Below, one piece after another: positions 1 to 6,775 of a stretch of 11,690 bases of DNA (position 1 is its first letter; each line of letters opens with the position of its first letter). The notes under the pieces were generated by a model. That model did no database searches, was not told the DNA's origin, and was given only the letters and a program-made list of their open reading frames with translations. The DNA is from JBGAWK01 sp044227665. GTDB lineage: Bacteria > Bacteroidota > Bacteroidia > Chitinophagales > JADIYW01. The stretch is from positions 1 to 11,690 of the forward strand of contig JBGAWK010000067.1 of NCBI GenBank assembly GCA_044227665.1. Direction: 5' to 3'. The position numbers and the translations under genes are program-made.

Positions 1-791
1 CTCCAGTCAATTATTATTCTACTAAAGTAAAAGGTGTAACCAACGATTATGCGGCTACTTCCGATTCCGATGTGGTAGTCATTACTTCGGGGCTTCCGCG
101 CAAGCCAGGCATGAGTCGCGATGACCTTATCGCTACGAATGCCAATATCGTAAAATCTGTTACTGAGCAGGTGATAAAATATTCTCCTAATACTATCATC
201 ATAGTAGTATCAAATCCTCTGGATGTGATGACGTATTGTGCTTATCTTGCTGCTAATACGAATCCCAACAAAGTTATAGGCATGGCTGGTGTATTGGATA
301 CGGCACGTTATAGAGCATTTTTAGCAACGGAGCTGAATGTATCACCCAAAGATATACAAGCTATATTGATGGGAGGTCATGGTGATACTATGGTTCCCCT
401 ACCTAGATATACTACGGTGGCAGGTATCCCTGTAACGGAACTTATCTCCAAAGAAAAACTGGATGCTATAGTAGAACGCACTAAGTTTGGTGGTGGGGAG
501 ATAGTAAATCTTTTGGGCACATCGGCATGGTATGCACCCGGAGCGGCGGCGGCACAGATGGCTGAAGCTATACTCAAAGATGAGCAGAGAATATTTCCTG
601 TATGTGCTTGGTTGCAAGGAGAATATGGTATGAAAGATTTATACCTTGGTGTTCCTGTAAAGTTAGGAAAAAATGGCATAGAAAAAATTATAGAGCTTCC
701 CCTTAATTCCGAGGAGATGGCACTGTTAGAGGAATCTGCTACAGCTGTGCGTCAGGTATGCGGGGTATTAGATAATATGAAGTTATTCTAG
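1..791 (+). CDS. mdh: Malate dehydrogenase (LDH-like type), 5' end outside window
   Basis: This enzyme interconverts malate and oxaloacetate with NAD in the cytoplasm (TCA cycle). The frame is open from base 3, and 262 residues are visible, starting PVNYYSTKVKGV. The first GTG, at base 72, lies inside a conserved strand (DVVVITSG) and is not the true start. About 50 N-terminal residues with the Gly-rich NAD loop lie outside the window. Seen here are the mobile active-site loop GLPRKPGMSRDDL with two substrate-binding arginines, VSNPLDVMT with the conserved Asn, MAGVLDTARYR with the Asp/Arg pair, and GGHGDTMVPL with the catalytic His. The Arg-rich loop indicates malate rather than lactate specificity. 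The C-terminus is complete and is followed 27 bases later by a strong hairpin, so the gene ends its transcription unit. The family assignment is very secure. Confidence 0.97.
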   Translation, partial: PVNYYSTKVKGVTNDYAATSDSDVVVITSGLPRKPGMSRDDLIATNANIVKSVTEQVIKYSPNTIIIVVSNPLDVMTYCAYLAANTNPNKVIGMAGVLDTARYRAFLATELNVSPKDIQAILMGGHGDTMVPLPRYTTVAGIPVTELISKEKLDAIVERTKFGGGEIVNLLGTSAWYAPGAAAAQMAEAILKDEQRIFPVCAWLQGEYGMKDLYLGVPVKLGKNGIEKIIELPLNSEEMALLEESATAVRQVCGVLDNMKLF

Positions 792-817
792 TACTGTCTT
801 TTATATTATTTATATTT

Positions 818-858
818 AAAGATAGAGGGGCTTGCGTAGCAAGCCCCTCTATCTTTTT
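818..858 (+). terminator. Rho-independent terminator of mdh
   Basis: A perfect 18-bp inverted repeat pairs 818-835 with 839-856 around a three-base loop (GTA). The GC-rich core is AGGGGCTTGC, and the right arm runs into a T-tract. It lies 27 bases after the mdh stop. The flanking A-run and T-run mean it could work in both directions, but no minus-strand gene ends near it. Confidence 0.9.
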
Positions 859-921
859 CTACTTATCCCCAAATTTTCGGTGTGCGTGGAATATTTTTTT
901 TCAAATATCATTCTCTATTTC

Positions 922-929
922 TATTTTTG
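922..929 (+). promoter_or_regulatory. Candidate -7 promoter element of the transhydrogenase gene
   Basis: TATTTTTG matches the Bacteroidota -7 consensus TAnnTTTG and lies 17 bases before the pntAB start codon. That would give a very short leader. No clear TTTG or TTG -33 element is found 17-23 bases upstream, where there is only a T-run at 894-901, so support is partial. The strong mdh terminator upstream makes a separate promoter necessary. Confidence 0.4.
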
Positions 930-946
930 CCAATAAATACGAAAAA

Positions 947-1267
947 ATGGAAGCTATAATGCAGATATTCAATGATAATCTACTTTTGATTTATGTAGTC
1001 ATTCTTGCCACTTTTGTAGGTATGGAAGTAATCAATAATATACCCTCAATTTTGCATACACCTTTGATGTCGGGGTCTAATGCTATAAGTGGAATCGTAA
1101 TCATAGGAGGATGTGTAGCTGCCTTACGCATAGATCCCACCGAAAACTATAGCATGATATATTACATAATGGCTTATACGTCGATAGTATTAGCTATGAT
1201 AAATGTAGTAGGTGGCTATATGGTTACGGATCGTATGCTTGGAATGTTCAAGAAAAAGTCTAAATAA
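947..1267 (+). CDS. pntAB: Proton-translocating NAD(P)+ transhydrogenase, small membrane subunit (alpha part 2)
   Basis: This inner-membrane subunit belongs to the enzyme that couples hydride transfer between NADH and NADP+ to proton movement. In bacteria with the three-subunit form, this polypeptide supplies the first membrane helices (domain II), while PntAA binds NAD(H) and PntB brings the remaining helices plus the NADP(H) domain. The 106 residues contain the family signature LHTPLMSGSNAISG (about 36-49) and a C-terminal GGYMVTDRMLGMFKKK, which closely matches the end of E. coli PntA. Three hydrophobic segments are visible, at about 12-30, 46-61 and 69-91. The ATG at 947 was chosen; an in-frame ATG at 959 is an alternative. 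No PntAA or PntB gene adjoins it: mdh with its terminator lies upstream and a convergent gene begins 5 bases downstream. Function therefore depends on subunits encoded elsewhere. Confidence 0.93.
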   Translation: MEAIMQIFNDNLLLIYVVILATFVGMEVINNIPSILHTPLMSGSNAISGIVIIGGCVAALRIDPTENYSMIYYIMAYTSIVLAMINVVGGYMVTDRMLGMFKKKSK

Positions 1268-1272
1268 GGATT

Positions 1273-2139
1273 CTATCCTTTGATTATCGTGCCTCTAGCA
1301 TGAGGTTTTTCCTCGTGCTTATCAACAATGTCAAAATTTATCTTATTGGATAACGATGTATCCAGTTCGCTTCTATATATTATGGCGGAAGGTAAAAATA
1401 CAGGCGTTTTGAAGTGTACATGGATACTTACTGCGGAGAGATTTTCTTTTTCGCTTTCAGCAGCAAGGACACGACCTAGATTCCACATCCCGTGAATGAT
1501 ATGTCTAGGCATCCCAAAGAGCCGTGCTGTCAAAGGTATTATATGTATAGGGTTTATATCCTTGTTGACCATAGCATATTGAATTCCCAATGTATATGCC
1601 AACTCCCAAGACTGTTTTCTTCCTTTATCTATAGGCATAGGTTCTTCCCAAGCTATTTCACTGCCTTTCCCTTCCTTTCCTTTATAGAGATACACGCTGG
1701 TGCAAGACCATATTAGTTCATTATCTACGAGTATGCCCGTTTTTATCTCGAAAGCTTGTCCTTTTTCATGATGTATTTTTTCGCCAAAATGACAAAAAAT
1801 ATCAAAATTATCAGAAACTTGTAGTGTGCGATGTTGTGTAATACTATTAGCAAGATGTACTAAGCCGGGTAGGGGATAAGGAAATTTTTTGTCACTCATC
1901 AGTTGCATCTGCAATGGAAAACTAAAAATATAGGGATAGGTAGCAGGGACAAAATTTAAGTCTTTAAACTGACAAATCTTATTGTATGCCGTCAAGTTCT
2001 TTTTTTCAATGTGACATCCTTTCACAGATACAGAATTGTCAGGCAGTTCTTGCTGTCCTTTTCGAAACAGGGTTTTGCCTGCTTTTGCCAATACCTCTAT
2101 GGCGGAAGGCATCTTTTTGAGTTCTACTGTGTATCCCAT
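1273..2139 (-). CDS. MaoC-type double-hotdog acyl-CoA (enoyl) hydratase/dehydratase
   Basis: This is probably an (R)-specific 2-enoyl-CoA hydratase or 3-hydroxyacyl-thioester dehydratase. The 288 residues fit two hotdog folds in tandem, the length of HtdX/HtdZ-like proteins. The N-terminal half (about 45-155, with YPYIFSFPLQMQL) looks like the substrate-accommodating non-catalytic hotdog. The C-terminal half holds the hydratase-2 signature YAMVNKDINPIH (188-199), with the catalytic Asp194 and His199, followed by HIIHGMW (213-219). The usual Ser-Gly before the Asp is Asn-Lys here. The substrate cannot be read from the sequence; fatty acyl-CoA or acyl carrier protein esters are likely. The start is the ATG at 2139, close to the beginning of an AT-rich gap. 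The gene converges on pntAB with 5 bases between the stops and is probably monocistronic. Confidence 0.88.
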   Translation of the reverse strand: MGYTVELKKMPSAIEVLAKAGKTLFRKGQQELPDNSVSVKGCHIEKKNLTAYNKICQFKDLNFVPATYPYIFSFPLQMQLMSDKKFPYPLPGLVHLANSITQHRTLQVSDNFDIFCHFGEKIHHEKGQAFEIKTGILVDNELIWSCTSVYLYKGKEGKGSEIAWEEPMPIDKGRKQSWELAYTLGIQYAMVNKDINPIHIIPLTARLFGMPRHIIHGMWNLGRVLAAESEKENLSAVSIHVHFKTPVFLPSAIIYRSELDTSLSNKINFDIVDKHEEKPHARGTIIKG

Positions 2140-2546
2140 TATGTAAAAATACGAATTCTATTATATGGTAAGAATTTTGAAGATTAGATTTGTATTATTT
2201 ACGTATAATAATGATGGATGAAGTGGCATAGATTCATTTAATATCCCTATATTTTTTCCTATAAAAATATTCTCGTCTATATTACGGCTTGAAGATTTCT
2301 ATAGTCCATCTATAATAGAGTTTAGCTTTCATTCATGCCTGTAACGTATTATTTTATAAAGTATATTTGCTGCATATATTAATATAATTATTATAGTATA
2401 TGTGTAAATATAAATAAAACAATATATTATAAGTAGTTAATAAATTAATATGTTAAAAATAAAAATAATTTTACTATTATGTATTGCATAGTACATTGTA
2501 AAATACATATATTTGTATTGTCAACTAATAATTAAAACACACTACC
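2140..2546. other. AT-rich intergenic region between divergent genes
   Basis: These 407 bases separate the minus-strand hydratase gene from the plus-strand padR gene. The stretch is much richer in A/T than the flanking genes, and no convincing small ORF, tRNA or terminator was found. Besides the candidate promoter and dyad next to padR, two further plus-strand matches to the -7 element TAnnTTTG are present: TAGATTTG at 2185-2192 and TATATTTG at 2362-2369. Neither has a good TTG about 20 bases upstream, and in such AT-rich DNA both may be chance. No clear promoter for the hydratase gene was found on the minus strand. Confidence 0.6.
2478..2515 (+). promoter_or_regulatory. Promoter of the padR-pspC unit with an overlapping inverted repeat (candidate PadR operator)
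   Basis: The -7 element TATATTTG (2508-2515) matches the Bacteroidota consensus TAnnTTTG exactly. A TTG at 2484-2486 lies 21 bases upstream, as expected for the -33 element. The predicted leader is about 25 bases. A perfect 8-bp inverted repeat, TATGTATT (2478-2485) and AATACATA (2502-2509), overlaps both elements. Nested in it is ATGTA-N8-TACAT (2479-2496), close to the ATGT/ACAT dyad known for PadR-family operators. Binding there would block the polymerase, so autorepression by the PadR gene downstream is the natural inference. The AT-rich background raises the chance of accidental dyads. Confidence 0.6.
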
Positions 2547-2894
2547 ATGTCTGACTTTAATGTAGAAAATGCGAAAATCCAAATGCGAAAAGGCATATTG
2601 GAGTTTTGTATATTAGGAATAATAGCGGATGGAGAAGTATATGCATCCGATATTTTGGAGCGGTTACACGCTGCCAATTTATTAGTGGTGGAGGGTACAG
2701 TATATCCTTTGCTTACGCGACTCAAAAATGCAGGTCTTGTTTCCTATGTATGGAAGGAAAGCACCGAGGGGCCACCGAGAAAATATTTTATGCTTACGAC
2801 ACAAGGAGAGGAGGCGCTCAATGAACTGAAAGTAGAATGGCAAACTTTGGAGAAATCTGTAGCTACAACAGTAGAACACCTTTTGAATAAATAA
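2547..2894 (+). CDS. PadR-family transcriptional repressor
   Basis: This is a DNA-binding winged-helix regulator of 115 residues, the short type without a large C-terminal effector domain. The first helix is at about 13-26 (RKGILEFCILGIIA), the second at about 31-43 (VYASDILERLHAA), and the recognition helix at about 48-62 (VEGTVYPLLTRLKNAG, the most conserved part of the family). The wing is at 64-86, with GPPRKYFMLTTQG. The C-terminal helix (about 87-113) would form the dimer contact. The gene is 28 bases upstream of the PspC/GIN membrane protein on the same strand, a pairing found repeatedly in Bacteroidota. In that arrangement the membrane protein is thought to control the PadR protein, which in turn represses its own operon. 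The ligand or signal cannot be read from the sequence. Confidence 0.93.
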   Translation: MSDFNVENAKIQMRKGILEFCILGIIADGEVYASDILERLHAANLLVVEGTVYPLLTRLKNAGLVSYVWKESTEGPPRKYFMLTTQGEEALNELKVEWQTLEKSVATTVEHLLNK

Positions 2895-2922
2895 TTTATC
2901 AACCAACTTAAATATATTAGTT

Positions 2923-5073
2923 ATGAATAAAACCAGTAACATCAATCTATCTGGAAAATTATTTCACGTAGATGAACCCGCGTTTGAAAAACTACATGCA
3001 TATAGTGAGCGATTGAAGATGTGCTATGCCGGCACCACAGATGGTTATGATATTATCAATGACGTGGAAGCACGTATGTCGGAATTACTATCGCAAAAAC
3101 TTCAAAAAGACGGCAGAAACATAGTAAGCATTGAAGATGTAGATCACCTTATCACACAGTTAGGCGAGCCTGAATCATTTGAAGAAAAGCCTATGGAAGA
3201 CGCAAATAATATCAAAGATGAAAATAGTACTACAGAGGGTACTAAAAGACTGTATCGCAATCCTAATGATGCTATCATTGCAGGTATATGTTCAGGGGTT
3301 TCTGCATTCTTGGGTATAAAAGATCCGCTGTGGATACGACTTGCCTTAGCATTAGTAGTAATCTTGGGTGCAGGAACGCCAATCTTGATTTATCTATTAT
3401 TGTGGTTTATAGTACCAGAGGCCAAGACTTCGGCACAAAAACTGGATATGCAGGGAAAGCCTGTAAATCTTGCTTCATTGGAGAATACAGTAAAGACAAA
3501 ATTTAATGAAGTGAGCAGTGTCAATAATGGCGCATTGCGAAATATAGTTTCATTTTTAGGAAAAGCTATCATGTATTTTATCATAGGGTTCATAACCTTT
3601 ATAGTGGGAACAATATTACTTAGCTTTGGAATTGCTGCTTTTGCTATGCTGGTTGCAGGCATAGTATCATTTGGCCCCGTAAATAATTTTATTTTAGAGT
3701 CTCCCATTCAGGGGCTAGTGCCCTTATTGGGTTTTATCCTTTTACTAGGGGCTTTATTTATATTTTTTATGCTGCTTCCTATACATGTATTTTCTAAAAA
3801 TAATAAAGTACTTACGGTAAGAAAAAATACAACTATTGCCATTGCTTGTGTGATAGGAATGTTGCTATTAGGTGTGGGCGCAGCTTCTATAGCCGGATTG
3901 TTTGATGACAAGGGTAAAGTGAAGCAGGCGTTCAATTATACGGTAAATCCTATAGATACCCTTAATATATCTGCGCTTCCCGGAATAGGGGATGAGGATA
4001 TAAATATCAATTGGGGTTTTGATAAAGAAGATTATGAAAGAATTGAAAAAAGTGGAGATATGTGTAAAGTGCACTTGAATATTGTAGCCAGTCCGGATGC
4101 ACAATTACATATCATACAATCTAAAGAAGCCAGAGCCAAAACGAATGTATTGGCAGAAAAATATGCCTCTATGATACATCATCAAGTAGCTGTTGAGGGT
4201 AAAAATATACAGATAGCTAATTATCTTACGACCAACAATAACCCTAAAAAATTCAGATTTCAAGAGGCGAATATTACTTTGCAGATTCCCCAAGGTAGCT
4301 ACTTTGTACTAAGCAAAGATATGAGTGATATTCTCGAAGACTATCCTCCACTGCAAGAAGCAAGTATCACCGATGACTATGATTTGAGTGATGTCGTATG
4401 GCAAATGGATGGGAATACCCTGAAATTTATCGGTATTGCAGAAGGTTTTGCCCATGATACGGCTGCGCAATATCAAATTGATGGATTTGACGAGGTAGAG
4501 CAATTACATCTAACGGGAAAGATGGATGTACATATTGTACAAGGAACAGAATACAAGCTATATACTTCATTGCCGGAAGATAAGGTAGATATAGAAATCA
4601 ATGGAGGAGTACTTGAGATATCCTCTAAAAACAAGTTCTTGACAGGTAAAAAACTTAAAGTTATGATTGAAATGCCTATGCTTAGTGGAATCTCATCTGC
4701 CGGAAATGTAGCTATAGAAGTAAAAAATTTCAAGGGAGAATTGTTGCAAGTAGAATCTGCCGGAAATAATGATATAGATATTAAGAATGTGCAATATGGT
4801 ACGCTCAATGTAAGTAATACAGGAACAGGGGTAGTAAAGGTATCTGGACAGGCAAGCAATCTGGAGGCAGAAATTGCAGGCACAGGAAGTATAGATGCTA
4901 GAAATTTAGATGCTTCAGAAGCAGTAGTGCAAGCATCTGGAGCTTCCGAGATGTGGGTGTCTGCTAAAAATACTTTAAACGCTACTGCGGCAGGTGCTTC
5001 TACCATTCACTACAAAGGCACAGAAAATGTGGTGAACAATGTTTCGGGGGTCTCCAAAGTCATAACTTTCTAA
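2923..5073 (+). CDS. PspC-domain membrane protein with HAAS-like N-terminus and C-terminal GIN/toast-rack (DUF2807) domain
   Basis: This 716-residue inner-membrane protein is probably an envelope-stress sensor. Residues 1-90 form a helical cytoplasmic domain ending in QLGEPESFEE. It resembles HAAS-type domains that accompany PadR regulators and end in a similar LGxPE motif. Residues 107-168 are a PspC domain (KRLYRNPNDAIIAGICSGVS, then a membrane helix ending WFIVPEA). Further hydrophobic segments lie at about 211-252 (probably two helices), 263-290 and 303-325. From about 330 the chain is polar and predicted extracytoplasmic. Residues 520-716 match the GIN/DUF2807 domain: FDEVEQLHLTGKMDVHIVQG, then short strands rich in Ser/Ala-Gly (SSAGN, ESAGN, ASGAS, AAGAS) as in a right-handed beta-solenoid. 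PadR is encoded just upstream and a strong terminator follows, so the two genes form a self-contained unit. Domain identity is secure; the stress role is inferred from related PspC/Lia systems. Confidence 0.9.
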   Translation: MNKTSNINLSGKLFHVDEPAFEKLHAYSERLKMCYAGTTDGYDIINDVEARMSELLSQKLQKDGRNIVSIEDVDHLITQLGEPESFEEKPMEDANNIKDENSTTEGTKRLYRNPNDAIIAGICSGVSAFLGIKDPLWIRLALALVVILGAGTPILIYLLLWFIVPEAKTSAQKLDMQGKPVNLASLENTVKTKFNEVSSVNNGALRNIVSFLGKAIMYFIIGFITFIVGTILLSFGIAAFAMLVAGIVSFGPVNNFILESPIQGLVPLLGFILLLGALFIFFMLLPIHVFSKNNKVLTVRKNTTIAIACVIGMLLLGVGAASIAGLFDDKGKVKQAFNYTVNPIDTLNISALPGIGDEDININWGFDKEDYERIEKSGDMCKVHLNIVASPDAQLHIIQSKEARAKTNVLAEKYASMIHHQVAVEGKNIQIANYLTTNNNPKKFRFQEANITLQIPQGSYFVLSKDMSDILEDYPPLQEASITDDYDLSDVVWQMDGNTLKFIGIAEGFAHDTAAQYQIDGFDEVEQLHLTGKMDVHIVQGTEYKLYTSLPEDKVDIEINGGVLEISSKNKFLTGKKLKVMIEMPMLSGISSAGNVAIEVKNFKGELLQVESAGNNDIDIKNVQYGTLNVSNTGTGVVKVSGQASNLEAEIAGTGSIDARNLDASEAVVQASGASEMWVSAKNTLNATAAGASTIHYKGTENVVNNVSGVSKVITF

Positions 5074-5374
5074 ATTTTTATCCTTTTCGTTTTTATATTT
5101 AAGGTGGTGGCTGTCCTACGGGCAGCCACCTTATTTTTTTATGAAGTGAGCTATGATGCCTGCTTTCACAATAATAGCAATAAATTGGATGTGTCTTTAT
5201 CTTTTGAAAATAATAGGTAGCCTATAAATTCAGAGCGATGTAAAACGCCAGGAATAAATCACTAGACCTATATGTGTATGCTACAATTATTAGAGACGCA
5301 TGACCAAAATCGGTAGAGACCTGTAAGGTATGAATACAATGTCAGTACTTAGTAGCTTGTACGCACTACCTCTT
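5074..5374. other. Intergenic region between convergent genes
   Basis: Apart from the terminator at 5106-5140, this 301-base region holds no gene that can be supported. Between 5290 and 5322 the heptamer TAGAGAC occurs twice (TAGAGACGCATG, then GTAGAGACCTG), which faintly recalls dispersed intergenic repeats of the TAGAGACGC type. The second half of such a repeat is missing, so this is not called as a mobile element. No clear terminator for the minus-strand dehydrogenase gene was found beyond a short CCC-AAAAA-GGG at its stop. Confidence 0.5.
5106..5140 (+). terminator. Rho-independent terminator of the padR-pspC unit
   Basis: An 11-bp stem with one G-U pair joins 5106-5116 (GGTGGCTGTCC) to 5120-5130 around a TAC loop. 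A T-rich tract follows, with seven consecutive T at 5134-5140. It lies 32 bases after the stop codon. A GGT direct repeat at the base of the left arm allows a second pairing register. Confidence 0.88.
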
Positions 5375-6175
5375 TTATCCCTTTTTGGGTTTGGTGCCAG
5401 GAAGGAATTTTTTCAGGATGGCAGCATTGAGGTTTCTGCCCATCTCTCTGGTTAAGAAGTATTTGTTGGCAAATACAGTAGCCTTATTGAATGTGCCGGG
5501 TATTACCGACGACGTTTTTCCTAATCCTTGAAGCGCAGCTTGGACTACGGGTGCAGCCTTCATCATTACGGGGTTGTCTTTTACCTTGCCTGTCATCTCC
5601 GATTCCGTAGGTCCGGGGCACAGTGCCAGTACATCCACACCACTATCTTTAAATTCATAGTTTAGACATTCTGCTAATGAAAGGATATACGCTTTGGTAG
5701 CACCATAGTGCGAAAGATAGGGATGCGCACTAAAGCTGCTGGTAGAAGCTGTAAATATTATGGCTCCTTTCTTACGTTCTGCCATGCTTTTTAGATAATG
5801 GTAGGCGAGGATGAATGGGGCTTCCATATTTAGACGTATCATCTGCGTATTGCGATCTATATTGCCTCTGTAAAAGTGCCCTTCGCAGTTCATGCCCGCA
5901 TTATTGATAAGTAGGCCTATCTCTATGTCTTTGGTTGCCTCAGTAATAGTATCTAAGAAGCCTTCGGCACTGAGGTCTGCCTGTATGGCTTTTACAGTGA
6001 TATTGTGCTTGGTTTCTAAGGTGTGAGCTAAGGTTTCCAAACGATCAATTCTACGTGCAACAAGAATGAGGTTTATGCCCTGAGCTGCTAGCTGGTGTGC
6101 AAATTCTTCTCCAATACCACTAGATGCGCCTGTAACTATTGCCCAATCACCATATCTTTCTTTTAAATTTTTCAT
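5375..6175 (-). CDS. Short-chain dehydrogenase/reductase (classical SDR, DltE/YqjQ-like)
   Basis: This is an NAD(P)-dependent oxidoreductase with a single Rossmann fold, 266 residues, the usual classical SDR length. The cofactor loop TGASSGIG is at 15-22. ARRIDRL (40-46), with two Arg after the second strand, suggests NADP(H) preference. NNAG is at 91-94 and the catalytic Ser is at about 144-146 (TASTSS). The catalytic pair is Tyr157-Lys161 (HYGATK), and PGPTESEMTG (187-196) follows the active site. The C-terminal region (AALQGLGKTSSVIPGTFNK onwards) resembles the COG0300 group, whose members act on small ketones, steroids or acyl substrates, but the substrate is unknown. The start is the ATG at 6175. 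The gene diverges from the GtrA-family gene with about 130 bases between them, and no operon partner lies downstream. Confidence 0.92.
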   Translation of the reverse strand: MKNLKERYGDWAIVTGASSGIGEEFAHQLAAQGINLILVARRIDRLETLAHTLETKHNITVKAIQADLSAEGFLDTITEATKDIEIGLLINNAGMNCEGHFYRGNIDRNTQMIRLNMEAPFILAYHYLKSMAERKKGAIIFTASTSSFSAHPYLSHYGATKAYILSLAECLNYEFKDSGVDVLALCPGPTESEMTGKVKDNPVMMKAAPVVQAALQGLGKTSSVIPGTFNKATVFANKYFLTREMGRNLNAAILKKFLPGTKPKKG

Positions 6176-6263
6176 ATTTTTTAAACAATTATTAACTAAA
6201 AAAGATTTTATTCTATTATGAAATACAAATTAACGAATATTTAGGAATAATAATTTCATTTGA

Positions 6264-6295
6264 TTTGTTAATTGGTGTAGATGTTTTCAAATTTG
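6264..6295 (+). promoter_or_regulatory. Candidate promoter of the GtrA-DUF4442 unit
   Basis: TTTG at 6264-6267 and CAAATTTG at 6288-6295 are 20 bases apart. This fits the Bacteroidota -33/-7 layout with one mismatch (C for T) in the -7 element TAnnTTTG. It lies 10 bases before the start codon, so the transcript would be nearly leaderless. Evidence is pattern only. Confidence 0.35.
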
Positions 6296-6305
6296 TTTCA
6301 TTAAG

Positions 6306-6695
6306 ATGGATTATACAGAGGTACTACAAAAGTTTGGCATGTTTCTTATTGCCGGAGGCATAGGCTTTTTATTTGATGTTCTTATCTCCACCCAACTTCT
6401 GAAGACCAAGAAGATGAAACTCTTAGTTGCCAATACCTTAGGCTTTTTGGTAGGAGTAGTTATCAAATATTATATCAATAGAATTTGGACTTTCGATAGC
6501 CAAGACCCTAATGTACTCTTACAGTTTCTGAAATTTATGGGTATCAGCTTGATAGGATTAGCCATAGTAAATGCCATAGTATATTATCTCCACCATCGCA
6601 AGGGTAAGAAGTTTATTATTTCTAAAGTGATGAGCATGAGCGTATTTATGATATGGAACTTTGTAGCAAATTATTGGCTTACCTTTACCAATTGA
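6306..6695 (+). CDS. GtrA-family membrane protein
   Basis: This is a small inner-membrane protein of 129 residues with four predicted helices, at about 10-30, 38-56, 73-96 and 103-124. That is the size and topology of the GtrA family, whose members are proposed to flip or position polyprenyl-linked sugars for cell-surface glycan synthesis. Family hallmarks are IAGGIGFLFDVLI in the first helix, NTLGFLVGVVIKYYINRIWTF (42-63), with the typical N-R-x-WTF, and the closing WNFVANYWLTF. GtrA genes often sit next to a glycosyltransferase, but none is present here. The next gene is a DUF4442 hotdog protein 80 bases downstream. The start codon at 6306 is the first ATG after the candidate promoter. Confidence 0.85.
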   Translation: MDYTEVLQKFGMFLIAGGIGFLFDVLISTQLLKTKKMKLLVANTLGFLVGVVIKYYINRIWTFDSQDPNVLLQFLKFMGISLIGLAIVNAIVYYLHHRKGKKFIISKVMSMSVFMIWNFVANYWLTFTN

Positions 6696-6775
6696 AGATA
6701 AATGCTATCAAATTTTTATCATTAAAGGCAATATTTCAAAAAAACAGTAAAAAGTGTACTTTAGCAAAAAAAATT

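Noticed and set aside
72..74. GTG as start codon of malate dehydrogenase
   Set aside because: It falls inside the conserved strand DVVVITSG. The same frame is open with family-like sequence back to the window edge, so the gene simply begins outside.
862..871. TTATCCCCA (863-871), also found inverted at about 10391-10399, as DnaA boxes
   Set aside because: Each differs from TTATCCACA by one base, the copies are isolated and 9.5 kb apart, and no origin-type cluster or dnaA/dnaN gene is near.
4473..5006. A 177-codon open frame on the minus strand opposite the GIN domain
   Set aside because: It is the antisense of a repetitive Ser/Ala/Gly-rich solenoid, whose codon bias suppresses stops on the other strand. 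Its composition (Ser, Ile, Pro, Thr rich) matches no family and the sense frame is a clear domain.
5290..5322. TAGAGAC repeats as a dispersed intergenic repeat or MITE
   Set aside because: Only two short direct copies are present, without terminal inverted repeats or target duplication. Too little to call an element.
6653..6775. Upstream extension of the DUF4442 protein by 41 residues
   Set aside because: It would overlap the GtrA gene and adds a Lys-rich stretch with no family similarity. The ATG at 6776 fits the family start.
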